From: Alphaproteobacteria bacterium
GTDB lineage: Bacteria > Pseudomonadota > Alphaproteobacteria > Micropepsales > Micropepsaceae
Direction: 5' to 3'
Assembly (NCBI GenBank): GCA_021325375.1
Contig: JAJPHG010000025.1
Span: 124,001 to 188,000 of the forward strand
DNA length: 64,000 bases
Of the stretch, positions 56,053 to 64,000 are shown in pieces; the first letter of the stretch is position 1; each line of letters begins with the position of its first letter. The notes beneath the pieces were generated by a model, which saw only the letters and a list, made by a program, of their open reading frames with translations, made no database searches and was not told the DNA's origin. A program made the position numbers and the translations under genes.

Positions 56053-56997
56053 ATGGCCACTCTCGTCATCGCCGAGCACGACAACAAGACGCTGAAGGAC
56101 GCGACCGCGAAGGTCGTGACCGCGGCCGGCCAGGTCGGCGGGCCCGTGCACATCCTCGTCGCGGGACAGGGCTGCGATGCGGTCGCGCAGGCCGCGTCGA
56201 AGATCGCGGGCGTGGAGAAGGTGCTCGTCGCCGACGACGCGCTCTACGCCAAGATGGTCGCCGAGACGATGGAAACGCTGATCCTGTCGCTGGCGGACAA
56301 ATACGACGCGATCCTCGCGCCCGCCACGACCAACGGCAAGAACTACATGCCGCGCGTCGCGGCCAAGCTCGACGTGCCGCAGGTCTCCGAGATCTTGAGC
56401 GTCGTCTCTTCCGACACCTTCGTGCGTCCGATCTATGCCGGCAACGCGCTGGCGACGGTGCAGGCGCCCGCGGGCAAGAAAGTCATCACCGTGCGCACGA
56501 CGACGTTCAAACCGGCGGGCGAGGGCGGCAGCGCGGCGATCGAGAAAGTCTCTGCCGCGGCCGATCCGGGCCTTTCGAAATTCGTGGGCGAGGAGCTGTC
56601 GAAATCCGAGCGGCCCGAGCTCACCTCCGCCAAGATCATCATCTCCGGCGGTCGCGGCATGCAGTCGGGCGAGAACTTCCACATGCTCGACGCCATCGCC
56701 GACAAGCTCCACGCCGCGGTGGGCGCGAGCCGCGCCGCCGTCGATGCTGGCTTCGTGCCCAACGACTACCAGGTCGGCCAGACCGGCAAGGTCGTGGCGC
56801 CCGATCTCTACATCGCCGTCGGGATTTCAGGTGCCATTCAGCATCTGGCCGGCATGAAGGACTCCAAGGTCATCGCCGCCATCAACAAGGACGAGGAAGC
56901 GCCGATCTTCCAGGTCGCCGATTACGGGCTGGTCGCCGATCTCTTCAAGGCGATCCCCGAGATGAACGAAGAGCTGACCAAGCTCGGCTACAAGTAA
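56053..56997 (+). CDS. etfA: electron transfer flavoprotein alpha subunit
   Basis: A 314-residue ETF alpha subunit. The C-terminal FAD-binding domain is complete: [80 protein letters not shown], and [19 protein letters not shown]. The N-terminal part supplies the shared alpha/beta domain ([20 protein letters not shown]). It forms the heterodimer with the preceding etfB product. The gene ends 11 bases before hbd. Confidence 0.97.
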   Translation: MATLVIAEHDNKTLKDATAKVVTAAGQVGGPVHILVAGQGCDAVAQAASKIAGVEKVLVADDALYAKMVAETMETLILSLADKYDAILAPATTNGKNYMPRVAAKLDVPQVSEILSVVSSDTFVRPIYAGNALATVQAPAGKKVITVRTTTFKPAGEGGSAAIEKVSAAADPGLSKFVGEELSKSERPELTSAKIIISGGRGMQSGENFHMLDAIADKLHAAVGASRAAVDAGFVPNDYQVGQTGKVVAPDLYIAVGISGAIQHLAGMKDSKVIAAINKDEEAPIFQVADYGLVADLFKAIPEMNEELTKLGYK

Positions 56998-57008
56998 AGG
57001 ACATACAG

Positions 57009-57884
57009 ATGAGTATCGAACGCATCGGCGTAATCGGTGCAGGCCAGATGGGCAACGGCATCGCCCATGTGCTGGCGCTGGCGGGCTTCGACGTGACGCT
57101 CGAGGACATCAACGCCGAGCAGCTCGGCAAGGCGCTCGAGCGCATCACCAAGAACATGAACCGCCAGGCGGCGCGCGGGCTGATCAAGAGCGAGGCGGTC
57201 GAGGGCGCGCTCAAGCGCATCCACACCGCCGAAGGCCTCGACGGGATGCAGGATCGCGATCTCGTCATCGAGGCCGCGACCGAGGACGAGAGCGTCAAGC
57301 GCAAGATCTTCCAGGACCTCTGCCCGCGCATCGGCAAGAACACGCTGATCGCGACGAACACCTCGTCGATCTCGGTCACGCGTCTTGCGGCTTCGACCGA
57401 CCGGCCGGAGCATTTCATCGGCCTGCATTTCATGAACCCGGTGCCGATGATGCAGCTGGTGGAGGTCATCCGCGGCATCGCCACCGACGATTCCACCTTC
57501 CAGGCCGCGCTCGACATCGTCCGCCGCGTCGGCAAGACCGCCGCCTATGCCGAGGACTTCCCGGCCTTCATCGTCAACCGCATCCTGCTGCCGATGATCA
57601 ACGAGGCCGTCTACACGCTGTATGAAGGCGTCGGCAATGTGGAGGCCATCGACACCGCGATGAAGCTCGGCGCCAACCATCCGATGGGCCCGCTCCAGCT
57701 CGCCGATTTCATCGGCCTGGATACGTGCCTGAGCGTGATGCAGGTGCTGTATGAGGGCCTCGCGGACTCCAAATACCGCCCGTGCCCGCTCTTGGTGAAA
57801 TACGTCGAGGCCGGCTGGCTCGGCCAGAAGACCGGCCGCGGCTTCTACGACTACCGCGGCGAGCACCCGGTGCCGACGCGGTAA
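57009..57884 (+). CDS. hbd: 3-hydroxybutyryl-CoA dehydrogenase
   Basis: A 291-residue 3-hydroxyacyl-CoA dehydrogenase. NAD-binding IGVIGAGQMGNGIAHVLALA starts the chain. The catalytic His is in FIGLHFMNPVPMMQLVEVIR, Asn/Glu lie in the conserved FIVNRILLPMINEAVYTLYE region, and KLGANHPMGPLQLADFIGLD ends the substrate part. It converts 3-hydroxybutyryl-CoA to acetoacetyl-CoA or the reverse (beta-oxidation, PHB turnover or ethylmalonyl-CoA feed-in). AAAGGA stands 8 bases before the start. The operon etfB-etfA-hbd is common in alphaproteobacteria. Confidence 0.95.
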   Translation: MSIERIGVIGAGQMGNGIAHVLALAGFDVTLEDINAEQLGKALERITKNMNRQAARGLIKSEAVEGALKRIHTAEGLDGMQDRDLVIEAATEDESVKRKIFQDLCPRIGKNTLIATNTSSISVTRLAASTDRPEHFIGLHFMNPVPMMQLVEVIRGIATDDSTFQAALDIVRRVGKTAAYAEDFPAFIVNRILLPMINEAVYTLYEGVGNVEAIDTAMKLGANHPMGPLQLADFIGLDTCLSVMQVLYEGLADSKYRPCPLLVKYVEAGWLGQKTGRGFYDYRGEHPVPTR

Positions 57885-57900
57885 CAGCGTCCACCCAAAT

Positions 57901-58078
57901 TGTCATGGCCCGCGAATGCGGGCCACCCAGGTGACTTAGGCTCACACCTTCCAATTTAGCACGCGGAGACGCGGAGTCCGCGGAGACGGGAAGAACCTCC
58001 GCGGACTCCGCGCCTCCGCGTGAATCGTTTTCGATGGTGCAGAACCCAACTGGGTGGCCCGCATTCGCGGGCCATGAC
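57901..58078. repeat. nested palindromic intergenic repeat, family A copy 4
   Basis: TGTCATGGCCCGCGAATGCG and reverse complement enclose CACGCGGAGACGCGGAG and CTCCGCGCCTCCGCGTG. It starts 16 bases after the hbd stop and ends about 60 bases before the next gene. Confidence 0.9.
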
Positions 58079-58139
58079 GTTGGGGAGCGTTGGGTGATGC
58101 GTTGCGCGTCGCGCGCTCGCGCGGTATCACCACCGCGCC

Positions 58140-59570
58140 ATGACTGACGGCTTGCCGACCCCGCAGCGCTATTGGGCGATTCTCGCCATAGGGCTCGGCA
58201 TCACGCTGGCGGTGATCGACTCGGCCATCGCCAACGTCGCGCTGCCGACCATCGCGTCCGACCTGCACACCGATCCGGCGCTGTCGATCTGGATCGTCAA
58301 CGGCTACCAGCTCGCGATCACCATCTCGCTGCTGCCGCTGTCGTCGCTCGGCGACATCATGGGCTATCGCCGCGTCTATCTCGGCGGGCTCGCCCTCTTC
58401 ACGATCGCATCGCTGGCTTGCGCGTTCTCGACGACGCTGCCCATGCTGGCGCTGGCGCGCGTGATCCAGGGCTTCGGGGCCGCGGGCATCATGAGCGTGA
58501 ACATCGCGCTCCTGCGCTTCATCTATCCGCAAGCCGCCCTCGGCCGCGGCATCGGCATCAACGCGCTGGTCGTGGCGGTGTCCTCGGCGGTCGGCCCCAC
58601 CATCGCGGGCGCCATCCTCGCGGTCGCGAACTGGCCCTGGCTGTTCGCCGTCAACGTGCCCATCGGCATCGCCGCGGTGGCGGTCGGCTGGAGTTCCCTG
58701 CCGCACACCAAACCGTCTCCGCACGGTTTCGACATCACGAGCGCGCTCCTCAGCGCGGCGACGTTCGGTCTTCTGATCGGCAGCGTCGACGCGCTCGGAC
58801 ATGGCGAGAGCTTTCCCCTGTTCCTGATCGAGATGGTGACGACGATCGCGCTCGGCTGGTTCCTGGTGCGGCGGCAATTGGCGCTCACGGCGCCGCTTCT
58901 GCCCGTCGATCTTTTGAAGATCCCGATCTTCGCGCTGTCGGTCTCGACCTCGATCTCGTCCTTCGTGGCGCAGATGCTGTCGCTCGTGTCGCTGCCGTTC
59001 CTGTTCCAGAACGAGCTGCATTTCAGCGCGGTGGAGACGGGCTTGCTCATCACGCCGTGGCCGCTGGCGATCTGCATCGCGGCCCCGCTCGCCGGACGCC
59101 TCGCCGACCGCTATTCGGCCGGCCTCCTGGGCGGCATCGGCCTGTTCGCCTTCGCCATGGGCTTGCTGTCCTTCGCCTTCCTGCCGGAGCATCCCGGCTA
59201 TCTCGACATCGGCTGGCGCATGGCGCTCAGCGGTTTCGGCTTCGGGATTTTCCAGTCGCCCAACAACCGCGCGATGATCAGCGCCGCGCCCAAGGAGCGC
59301 AGCGGCGGCGCCAGCGGCATGCTCGGCACGGCGCGCCTGCTCGGACAGACGACGGGTGCCGCGCTGGCGGCGCTGCTGTTCGCGCGCTTGGCCGGCCAGG
59401 CGCCGACGGTGGGCTTGCTGATCTCGAGCGGGTTCGCGCTCATCGCGGCCTTGGTGAGTCTTGCGCGCCTTTACGAGATCCCGGCGAAGGCCGAGCTGCG
59501 CGCCTCCAATCCCGAAGCCGATCCGTCGCTGCATGCCTCGCTGCTGCGCGATGAGGGAGACGGCGCATGA
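58140..59570 (+). CDS. DHA2-type MFS exporter
   Basis: A 476-residue 14-helix MFS transporter. LAVIDSAIANVALPTIASDL is the DHA2 motif D1, then SSLGDIMGYRRVYLGGLALF (motif A), RVIQGFGAAGIMSVNIALLR, and AVGPTIAGAILAVANWPWLF (motif C). It is shorter than the 18804 transporter and closer to the SmvA/QacA group. Drug or metabolite export by proton exchange is likely. The stop overlaps the next gene by 4 bases, so exporter and oxidoreductase form an operon. Confidence 0.9.
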   Translation: MTDGLPTPQRYWAILAIGLGITLAVIDSAIANVALPTIASDLHTDPALSIWIVNGYQLAITISLLPLSSLGDIMGYRRVYLGGLALFTIASLACAFSTTLPMLALARVIQGFGAAGIMSVNIALLRFIYPQAALGRGIGINALVVAVSSAVGPTIAGAILAVANWPWLFAVNVPIGIAAVAVGWSSLPHTKPSPHGFDITSALLSAATFGLLIGSVDALGHGESFPLFLIEMVTTIALGWFLVRRQLALTAPLLPVDLLKIPIFALSVSTSISSFVAQMLSLVSLPFLFQNELHFSAVETGLLITPWPLAICIAAPLAGRLADRYSAGLLGGIGLFAFAMGLLSFAFLPEHPGYLDIGWRMALSGFGFGIFQSPNNRAMISAAPKERSGGASGMLGTARLLGQTTGAALAALLFARLAGQAPTVGLLISSGFALIAALVSLARLYEIPAKAELRASNPEADPSLHASLLRDEGDGA

Positions 59571-60688
59571 CGGCCAAGCGCGTCGCCGTCATCGGGCTGG
59601 GCCAGCGCATCGCCCATGTGCTGCTGGCGATGGAGGAGGTCGGCTGGGAGCTCGACATCGCGGGTTATGCCGATCCGGCACCGGTAGGGCTTTCGATCCT
59701 CAAGCGCGACGTGCGCGCTCATGGCGATGCGCGGTCGCTGCTCGAGGACGGCCCGTTCGACCTGGTGATGATCGGCTCGCCCAATCATCTGCACTACGAG
59801 CATTTGCTCGCCGCGTTCGCTGCGGGTTATCCGGTCTTCGCCGAGAAGCCGATCGTGCGCACCGAAGAAGAGACGTTCGCGCTCGCGCGCCATCTCAACG
59901 CCGCGCCGCCTCTTTATATCGGGCTCGTCATGCGCTCCATGCCGATCGTGCGCGAGGTGATCGCGCGGGTGGACGGCGGCGCGCTGGGCGAGATCGTGTC
60001 GATGGACGCGACCGAGCACCTGCCGCCCGAGCACGGCGCCTATCTCGCGCGCAACTGGCGGCGCAAGCAGGCATGGGGCGGCTCGTTCCTGCTCGACAAG
60101 GTCTGCCACGATTTCGATATCTTCGGACGCATCGCGGGTGCGCGGCCCGCGCGCGTCGCCAGCTTCGGGGGCAAGCGCATCTTCGAGCCGGAGCGAGCCA
60201 CTGAGCACGAGGCCTATTCGGCCGTCGACGCCGGCTGGTCGGGCGCGAACGACGCGTTTCATTCCGACATGGACGTCGCCGACCACCAAGTCGCGCTCGT
60301 CGAATATGCGAACGGCATGCGCCTGTCCTTTCATTCCAACAGCCATGTGAGCCTGACCGAGCGGCGCTGGTACGTCGCGGGCACGAAAGGCACGCTGATC
60401 GCCGATCTGGTGCGCAACCGGCTGATGGTCCGTTCGGCGCACGACAGGGGCAAGCCGGAGCGCATCGACTATGGCGGGCGCACGCAAGACAGCCACAACG
60501 GCGCCGACCAGGCGATGGCGCGCGACCTGCTCGCGGCGCTCGACGGCCGCGCCGCGTTTCCCGTGACGCCGCGGGAGTCGATGGAGGCCGGCCTCACCGT
60601 GATGGCCATCGACCGCGCGATGCGCGAAGGCTGTGTCGTCGACTGCGCGAAGATGTGGCGCGACTACGATGCGGCGATGAACCAATAA
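59567..60688 (+). CDS. Gfo/Idh/MocA-family oxidoreductase
   Basis: A 373-residue NAD(P)-dependent oxidoreductase. VAVIGLGQRIAHVLLAMEEV is the N-terminal dinucleotide motif, then DLVMIGSPNHLHYEHLLAAF and PVFAEKPIVRTEEET with the conserved EKP lysine, and GGSFLLDKVCHDFDIFGRIA with the catalytic Asp/His. Substrates are sugars, sugar acids or inositols; this member cannot be specified. It is translated together with the MFS exporter, which suggests that the transported compound and the substrate are related. Confidence 0.9.
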   Translation: MTAKRVAVIGLGQRIAHVLLAMEEVGWELDIAGYADPAPVGLSILKRDVRAHGDARSLLEDGPFDLVMIGSPNHLHYEHLLAAFAAGYPVFAEKPIVRTEEETFALARHLNAAPPLYIGLVMRSMPIVREVIARVDGGALGEIVSMDATEHLPPEHGAYLARNWRRKQAWGGSFLLDKVCHDFDIFGRIAGARPARVASFGGKRIFEPERATEHEAYSAVDAGWSGANDAFHSDMDVADHQVALVEYANGMRLSFHSNSHVSLTERRWYVAGTKGTLIADLVRNRLMVRSAHDRGKPERIDYGGRTQDSHNGADQAMARDLLAALDGRAAFPVTPRESMEAGLTVMAIDRAMREGCVVDCAKMWRDYDAAMNQ

Positions 60689-60864
60689 TGTCATGGCCCG
60701 CGAATGCGGGCCACCCAGGTAACGTTTGTTGAACCCTTTCAGAAAAATGGATCACGCGGAGACGCGGAGTCGCGGAGGATGAGCGCAAACTCCGCGACTC
60801 CGCGTGCGAATCTTCGATAGCGTGCAGAACCCACCTGGGTGGCCCGCATTCGCGGGCCATGACA
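60689..60864. repeat. nested palindromic intergenic repeat, family A copy 5
   Basis: It has the same outer arms as the other A copies, with the inner pair CACGCGGAGACGCGGAG / CTCCGCGACTCCGCGTG. It lies at the convergent junction between the oxidoreductase and TlpA genes, beginning at the first base after the stop codon. Confidence 0.9.
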
Positions 60865-60882
60865 TTGAGGTGAGTCCGGGGT

Positions 60883-61455
60883 CTACCTCTTGCCCGTCAG
60901 CGCCTTGAAGTAGTCGATGGCATCCGGCGCGTCCCAATCGGCGGGGCCGACGGCACGGGCGACCTCGCGGCCCTTGTCGTCGATGAGCACGGTGAGCGGC
61001 AGGCCGTAGGCGCCGAACACGCGCATCATGCCGAGATCGGCGTCGATGAAGGCGGGAAGCCGCGCCGCGCCGTGCGCCTTGAGGAAAGACGCCGCGTCGG
61101 CGGGCGTGCCGCGCGCGACGTCGACGGGCACGACTTCCAGCCTCCCCTTGGGCACCGCGGCCTGGAGCCTGGCCAGGGCCGGAAGCTCCTTGACGCAGGG
61201 CGCGCACCACACCGCCCAAAGATTGAGCAGCACGTAATGTCCCTTGAACTCGGCCAGCGTATGGCGCGTGCCGTCCGTGCCGGTGAACGACACGGCCGCC
61301 ACGGCGGCGGGCTTTGACGGCGCCAGCCGCGCCAGCGACGCGGGGGGCACGAGCGCCGCGTGGACAGGCGCGGACCTCTTCCAATATAGAACCCCTGCTG
61401 TGCCGAGAGCGGCCAGCACCAAAGCGGCGACGAGAAGGTTCCTGGTCCGCATCAT
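60883..61455 (-). CDS. TlpA-like thiol:disulfide oxidoreductase
   Basis: A 190-residue membrane-anchored thioredoxin-fold protein. Residues 5-24 form the N-terminal anchor ([19 protein letters not shown]). The active-site motif WCAPC is in [20 protein letters not shown], then [19 protein letters not shown] and [20 protein letters not shown] with the cis-proline. Such proteins keep cysteines reduced for cytochrome c or oxidase maturation in the periplasm, or serve as general reductants. The start is only 9 bases from argH, divergently, as is the usual order tlpA<>argH in alphaproteobacteria. Confidence 0.9.
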   Translation of the reverse strand: MMRTRNLLVAALVLAALGTAGVLYWKRSAPVHAALVPPASLARLAPSKPAAVAAVSFTGTDGTRHTLAEFKGHYVLLNLWAVWCAPCVKELPALARLQAAVPKGRLEVVPVDVARGTPADAASFLKAHGAARLPAFIDADLGMMRVFGAYGLPLTVLIDDKGREVARAVGPADWDAPDAIDYFKALTGKR

Positions 61456-61464
61456 GGGTATCCT

Positions 61465-62847
61465 ATGAGCACCAATTCGATGTGGGGCGGCCGCTTTGCT
61501 GAAGGCCCCGCCTCCGTGATGAAGGACATAACGCCCTCCATCGATTTCGACAAACGCCTGGCCCTGCAGGACCTGGCCGGGTCGCGGGCGCATGCCCGGA
61601 TGCTGGCGGCGCAGGGCATCATCCCGGACGCCGACGGCGCCGCGATCCTCGCCGGTCTCGACGCGGTCGAGAAGGAGATCGTGGACGGCAAGTTCGTCTT
61701 CAAACGTGAATTGGAAGACATCCACCTCAACATCGAGTCGCGGCTGAAGGAGATCGTGGGCGAGGCGGCGGGGCGCCTGCACACCGCGCGCTCGCGCAAC
61801 GACCAGGTGGCGACGGATTTCAGACTCTGGGTGCGCGAGGCCTGCACCCATGCGCGCGCGCTGATCGACGGGTTGCAGCGCAGCCTCTTGTCGCAGGCCG
61901 AGCTGCATGTGGAAACCATCATGCCCGGCTTCACGCATATGCAGCCCGCGCAGCCCATAACCTTCGCGCATCATTGCCTGGCCTATGTCGAGATGCTGGC
62001 GCGCGACGCGGGACGCTTTGCGGATGCGGTCGCGCGGCTGAACGAGTCTCCGCTGGGGGCGGCCGCGCTCGCGGGCACCTCGTTCCCGATCGACCGCAAG
62101 GCGACGGCCAAGGCGCTGGGCTTTTCGCATCCGATGCGCAATTCGCTCGATGCCGTGTCGGCGCGCGATTTCGCGCTCGAATACTTGAGCGCCTGCACGA
62201 TCTGCATGACGAACGTCTCGCGGCTCGCGGGCGAGCTGGTGCAGTGGACGAGCCCCGCCTTCGGTTTCGTGCGCCTGTCGGACGCGTTCACGACCGGCTC
62301 CTCGATCATGCCGCAGAAGCGCAATCCCGACGCGGCCGAGCTGGTGCGCGGCAAGACGGGCAGGGTGCTGGGCGATTTCGTGGCGCTGGCCACCGTCGTC
62401 AAGGGCCTTGCGCTCGCCTATGGCAGCGACCTGCAGGAGGACAAGGAGCGCGTCTTCGACGCCGCCGACACGCTGGGTCTCAGCCTGCGCGCGATGACGG
62501 GCATGATCGCCGATTTGAAGGCCGACCCGGCGGCGATGCGGCGTGCTGCTGAGGCCGGTTTCCCGACCGCGACCGATCTCGCCGATTGGCTGGTGCGCGT
62601 GCTGAAGATGCCGTTCCGCGAGGCCCATCATATCGCAGGCAGCATCGTAAAATGCGCGGAGGAGGCCCAGGTGAGCCTGGACAAGCTGCCGCTTGCCGAG
62701 ATGCAAAAGATCGAGCCGCGCCTCACCAAGGACGTGTATGCTGTGCTGAGCCTGGAGGCGTCGGTGAACTCGCGCATGAGCGAGGGCGGCACGGCGCCGA
62801 GCCGCGTCCGGGAGCAGATCGCGTTCTGGCGGGAGAAGTTGAAATGA
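61465..62847 (+). CDS. argH: argininosuccinate lyase
   Basis: A 460-residue enzyme of the fumarase/aspartase superfamily: [17 protein letters not shown] at the start, [40 protein letters not shown], and the signature [20 protein letters not shown]. It splits argininosuccinate to arginine and fumarate, the last step of arginine synthesis. The start leaves only 9 bases to the divergent tlpA start, so promoters must lie inside the genes or the transcripts must be leaderless. lptM and lysA follow with 4-base overlaps. Confidence 0.97.
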   Translation: MSTNSMWGGRFAEGPASVMKDITPSIDFDKRLALQDLAGSRAHARMLAAQGIIPDADGAAILAGLDAVEKEIVDGKFVFKRELEDIHLNIESRLKEIVGEAAGRLHTARSRNDQVATDFRLWVREACTHARALIDGLQRSLLSQAELHVETIMPGFTHMQPAQPITFAHHCLAYVEMLARDAGRFADAVARLNESPLGAAALAGTSFPIDRKATAKALGFSHPMRNSLDAVSARDFALEYLSACTICMTNVSRLAGELVQWTSPAFGFVRLSDAFTTGSSIMPQKRNPDAAELVRGKTGRVLGDFVALATVVKGLALAYGSDLQEDKERVFDAADTLGLSLRAMTGMIADLKADPAAMRRAAEAGFPTATDLADWLVRVLKMPFREAHHIAGSIVKCAEEAQVSLDKLPLAEMQKIEPRLTKDVYAVLSLEASVNSRMSEGGTAPSRVREQIAFWREKLK

Positions 62848-62993
62848 CCTTGCGCCTTCTAGCCGTTGTCGCCGCTTTGAGCTTTACGCTCGCGTCGTGC
62901 GGCGTGAAGAACGAGCTCGTGCTCCCCGACGGCAAGCCCACGGCGAAGAACCAGAAGGACCCGTCCAAGCCGCCTCTGCCGATCGGCGAATGA
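62844..62993 (+). CDS. lptM: LptM-like small lipoprotein
   Basis: A 49-residue lipoprotein: signal [20 protein letters not shown] with lipobox LASC (Cys19), followed by [16 protein letters not shown] and a Pro/Lys-rich end. The pattern CG-K--L-LPD identifies the LptM (YifL) family, which in enterobacteria helps mature the LPS translocon LptD. It sits between argH and lysA with 4-base overlaps at both ends, a gene order shared by many proteobacteria. Confidence 0.9.
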   Translation: MTLRLLAVVAALSFTLASCGVKNELVLPDGKPTAKNQKDPSKPPLPIGE

Positions 62994-64000
62994 ACCATTT
63001 CGCTTACAAGAGCGGCTCGCTGCATGCCGAGGACGTCGATCTGGCCGTGCTCGCCCGCGAGGTCGGCACGCCGTTCTACTGCTATTCGAGCGCGACGCTG
63101 GAGCGGCACTATCGCGCCTTCGCCGCCGCCGTGCCGAAAGACTCGCTGATCGCCTTCTCCGTCAAGGCCAATGGAAATCTCGGTGTCCTGAGGACGCTGG
63201 CGCGGCTGGGCGCGGGCGCCGACGTTGTCTCGGGCGGCGAGCTGAGGAAAGCGCTCGCGGCGGGGATCACGGCGGAGCGCATCGTCTTCTCCGGCGTGGG
63301 AAAGACGAAGGCCGAGATGGCGCTCGGCCTCGAAGCGGGCATCCATCAGTTCAATGTCGAGAGCGAGCCGGAGCTCGACGCGCTGAACGTCATCGCGCTC
63401 GCCAAGGGCCTCGTCGCGCCGGTGACCTTGCGCATCAATCCGGACGTCGACGCCAAGACCCATGCCAAGATCACCACCGGCACGGCGGAGAGCAAGTTCG
63501 GCATTCCCATCAGCCGCGCGCGCGAAGCCTATGCGGCCGCCGCGCGCCTCGACGGTATCCGCATCGTCGGCATCGACGTGCACATCGGCAGCCAGATCAC
63601 CGAGCTGGCGCCGTTCGAGGCGGCCTTCGCGCGGATCGTCGAGTTGGCGAAGGTCCTGCGCGCCGACGGCCACGACATCGCGCGCCTCGATCTCGGCGGC
63701 GGGCTGGGCGTGTCGTATCGGACCGACAACACGCCGCCGCCCGACCCCAGCGCCTATGGCGCGATGGTGGAGCGCGCGACGCGGGGCTTGGGCGCGCGGC
63801 TGATCTTCGAGCCGGGGCGGCTGATCGCCGCCAATGCGGGCGTGCTGGTCGCGCAGGTGCTCTATGTCAAACAGGGCGAAACCAAGGCGTTCGCGATCCT
63901 CGACGCGGGCATGAACGATCTCTTGCGGCCCGCGCTTTACGAGGCGCATCACGAGATCGTGTCCGTGGCCGAGCCCATGCCCGGCCATGCCAGGGCGCGC
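62990..64000 (+). CDS. lysA: diaminopimelate decarboxylase, 5' part
   Basis: The first 337 residues of a fold-type III PLP decarboxylase that makes lysine from meso-diaminopimelate. GTPFYCYSSATLERHYRAFA, the PLP-lysine region IAFSVKANGNLGVLRTLARL, GADVVSGGELRKALAAGI, HIGSQITELAPFEAA, RLDLGGGLGVSYR and IFEPGRLIAANAGVLVAQV are all as expected. The frame is open at the window edge; the active-site Cys/Glu region near the C-terminus is not visible. The ATG overlaps the lptM stop by 4 bases. Confidence 0.96.
   Translation, partial: MNHFAYKSGSLHAEDVDLAVLAREVGTPFYCYSSATLERHYRAFAAAVPKDSLIAFSVKANGNLGVLRTLARLGAGADVVSGGELRKALAAGITAERIVFSGVGKTKAEMALGLEAGIHQFNVESEPELDALNVIALAKGLVAPVTLRINPDVDAKTHAKITTGTAESKFGIPISRAREAYAAAARLDGIRIVGIDVHIGSQITELAPFEAAFARIVELAKVLRADGHDIARLDLGGGLGVSYRTDNTPPPDPSAYGAMVERATRGLGARLIFEPGRLIAANAGVLVAQVLYVKQGETKAFAILDAGMNDLLRPALYEAHHEIVSVAEPMPGHARAR

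Overview
The window is a high-GC chromosomal segment of an alphaproteobacterium. This is inferred from the tlpA<>argH-lptM-lysA arrangement, the UbiH-type hydroxylase/aminotransferase/ftsK neighbourhood, etfBA-hbd, an asd gene and ethylmalonyl-CoA-type genes, together with very common GTG starts and stop/start overlaps. Genus and species cannot be fixed from the sequence alone. No rRNA or tRNA gene, CRISPR array, prophage or classical insertion sequence was recognised.

Layout. 1-2250: the 3' end of an arabinofuranosidase gene, then a LysR and an XRE regulator. 2486-6468: kdpE and kdpD, preceded by a DUF433/DUF5615 toxin-antitoxin-like pair, all stitched together by short overlaps and without kdpFABC. 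6911-16032: an accessory regulatory/acyltransferase region with a second LysR, a second XRE, two paralogous double-domain GNAT proteins, a cysteine hydrolase, a steroid-5-alpha-reductase-like membrane enzyme, a DUF5694 protein, a MAPEG protein, a sulfotransferase and a secreted beta-helix protein. 16197-25074: a tightly packed operon of type III polyketide synthase, isoprenylcysteine-methyltransferase-like protein, AlkB-like hydroxylase and DHA2 exporter, followed by a penicillin/AHL-acylase-like Ntn hydrolase and two glycosyltransferases. It looks like a lipid-type natural product or signal pathway.

25341-45923: mainly housekeeping and CoA metabolism: lpdA, an FAD monooxygenase, an HpcH/HpaI aldolase, a CaiB/BaiF CoA-transferase, asd, a CitE-type lyase, a mesaconyl-CoA-hydratase-like MaoC protein, zapE, a UbiH-type hydroxylase, a DapC-like aminotransferase, ftsK and a rhomboid protease. 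45936-51395: one gene for an 1819-residue RTX-like repeat protein with a bluetail-like C-terminus. 51718-53839: a three-gene operon for a monoheme cytochrome fused to a predicted outer-membrane barrel (Cyc2-like), a soluble c-type cytochrome and a small exported protein. It is a candidate outer-membrane electron conduit. 53836-55052: small XRE genes, a lower-GC membrane-protein gene and a candidate small RNA. 55302-57884: etfB, etfA and hbd. 58140-64000: an exporter with a Gfo/Idh/MocA oxidoreductase, then tlpA, argH, lptM and the start of lysA.

Two themes run through the window. First, intergenic spaces hold several families of nested palindromic repeats. Five near-identical copies of one 166-179-bp element are present, one related element has a different outer arm, and one element of another family carries a GIY-YIG nuclease gene between its arms. 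Second, regulators of one XRE subfamily (three copies ending in FFEGL) and one LysR subfamily (two copies) sit beside the polyketide/acyltransferase region and the cytochrome operon, which suggests a shared regulatory style. The functions of the polyketide, GNAT and cytochrome systems are inferred from domains and order only.
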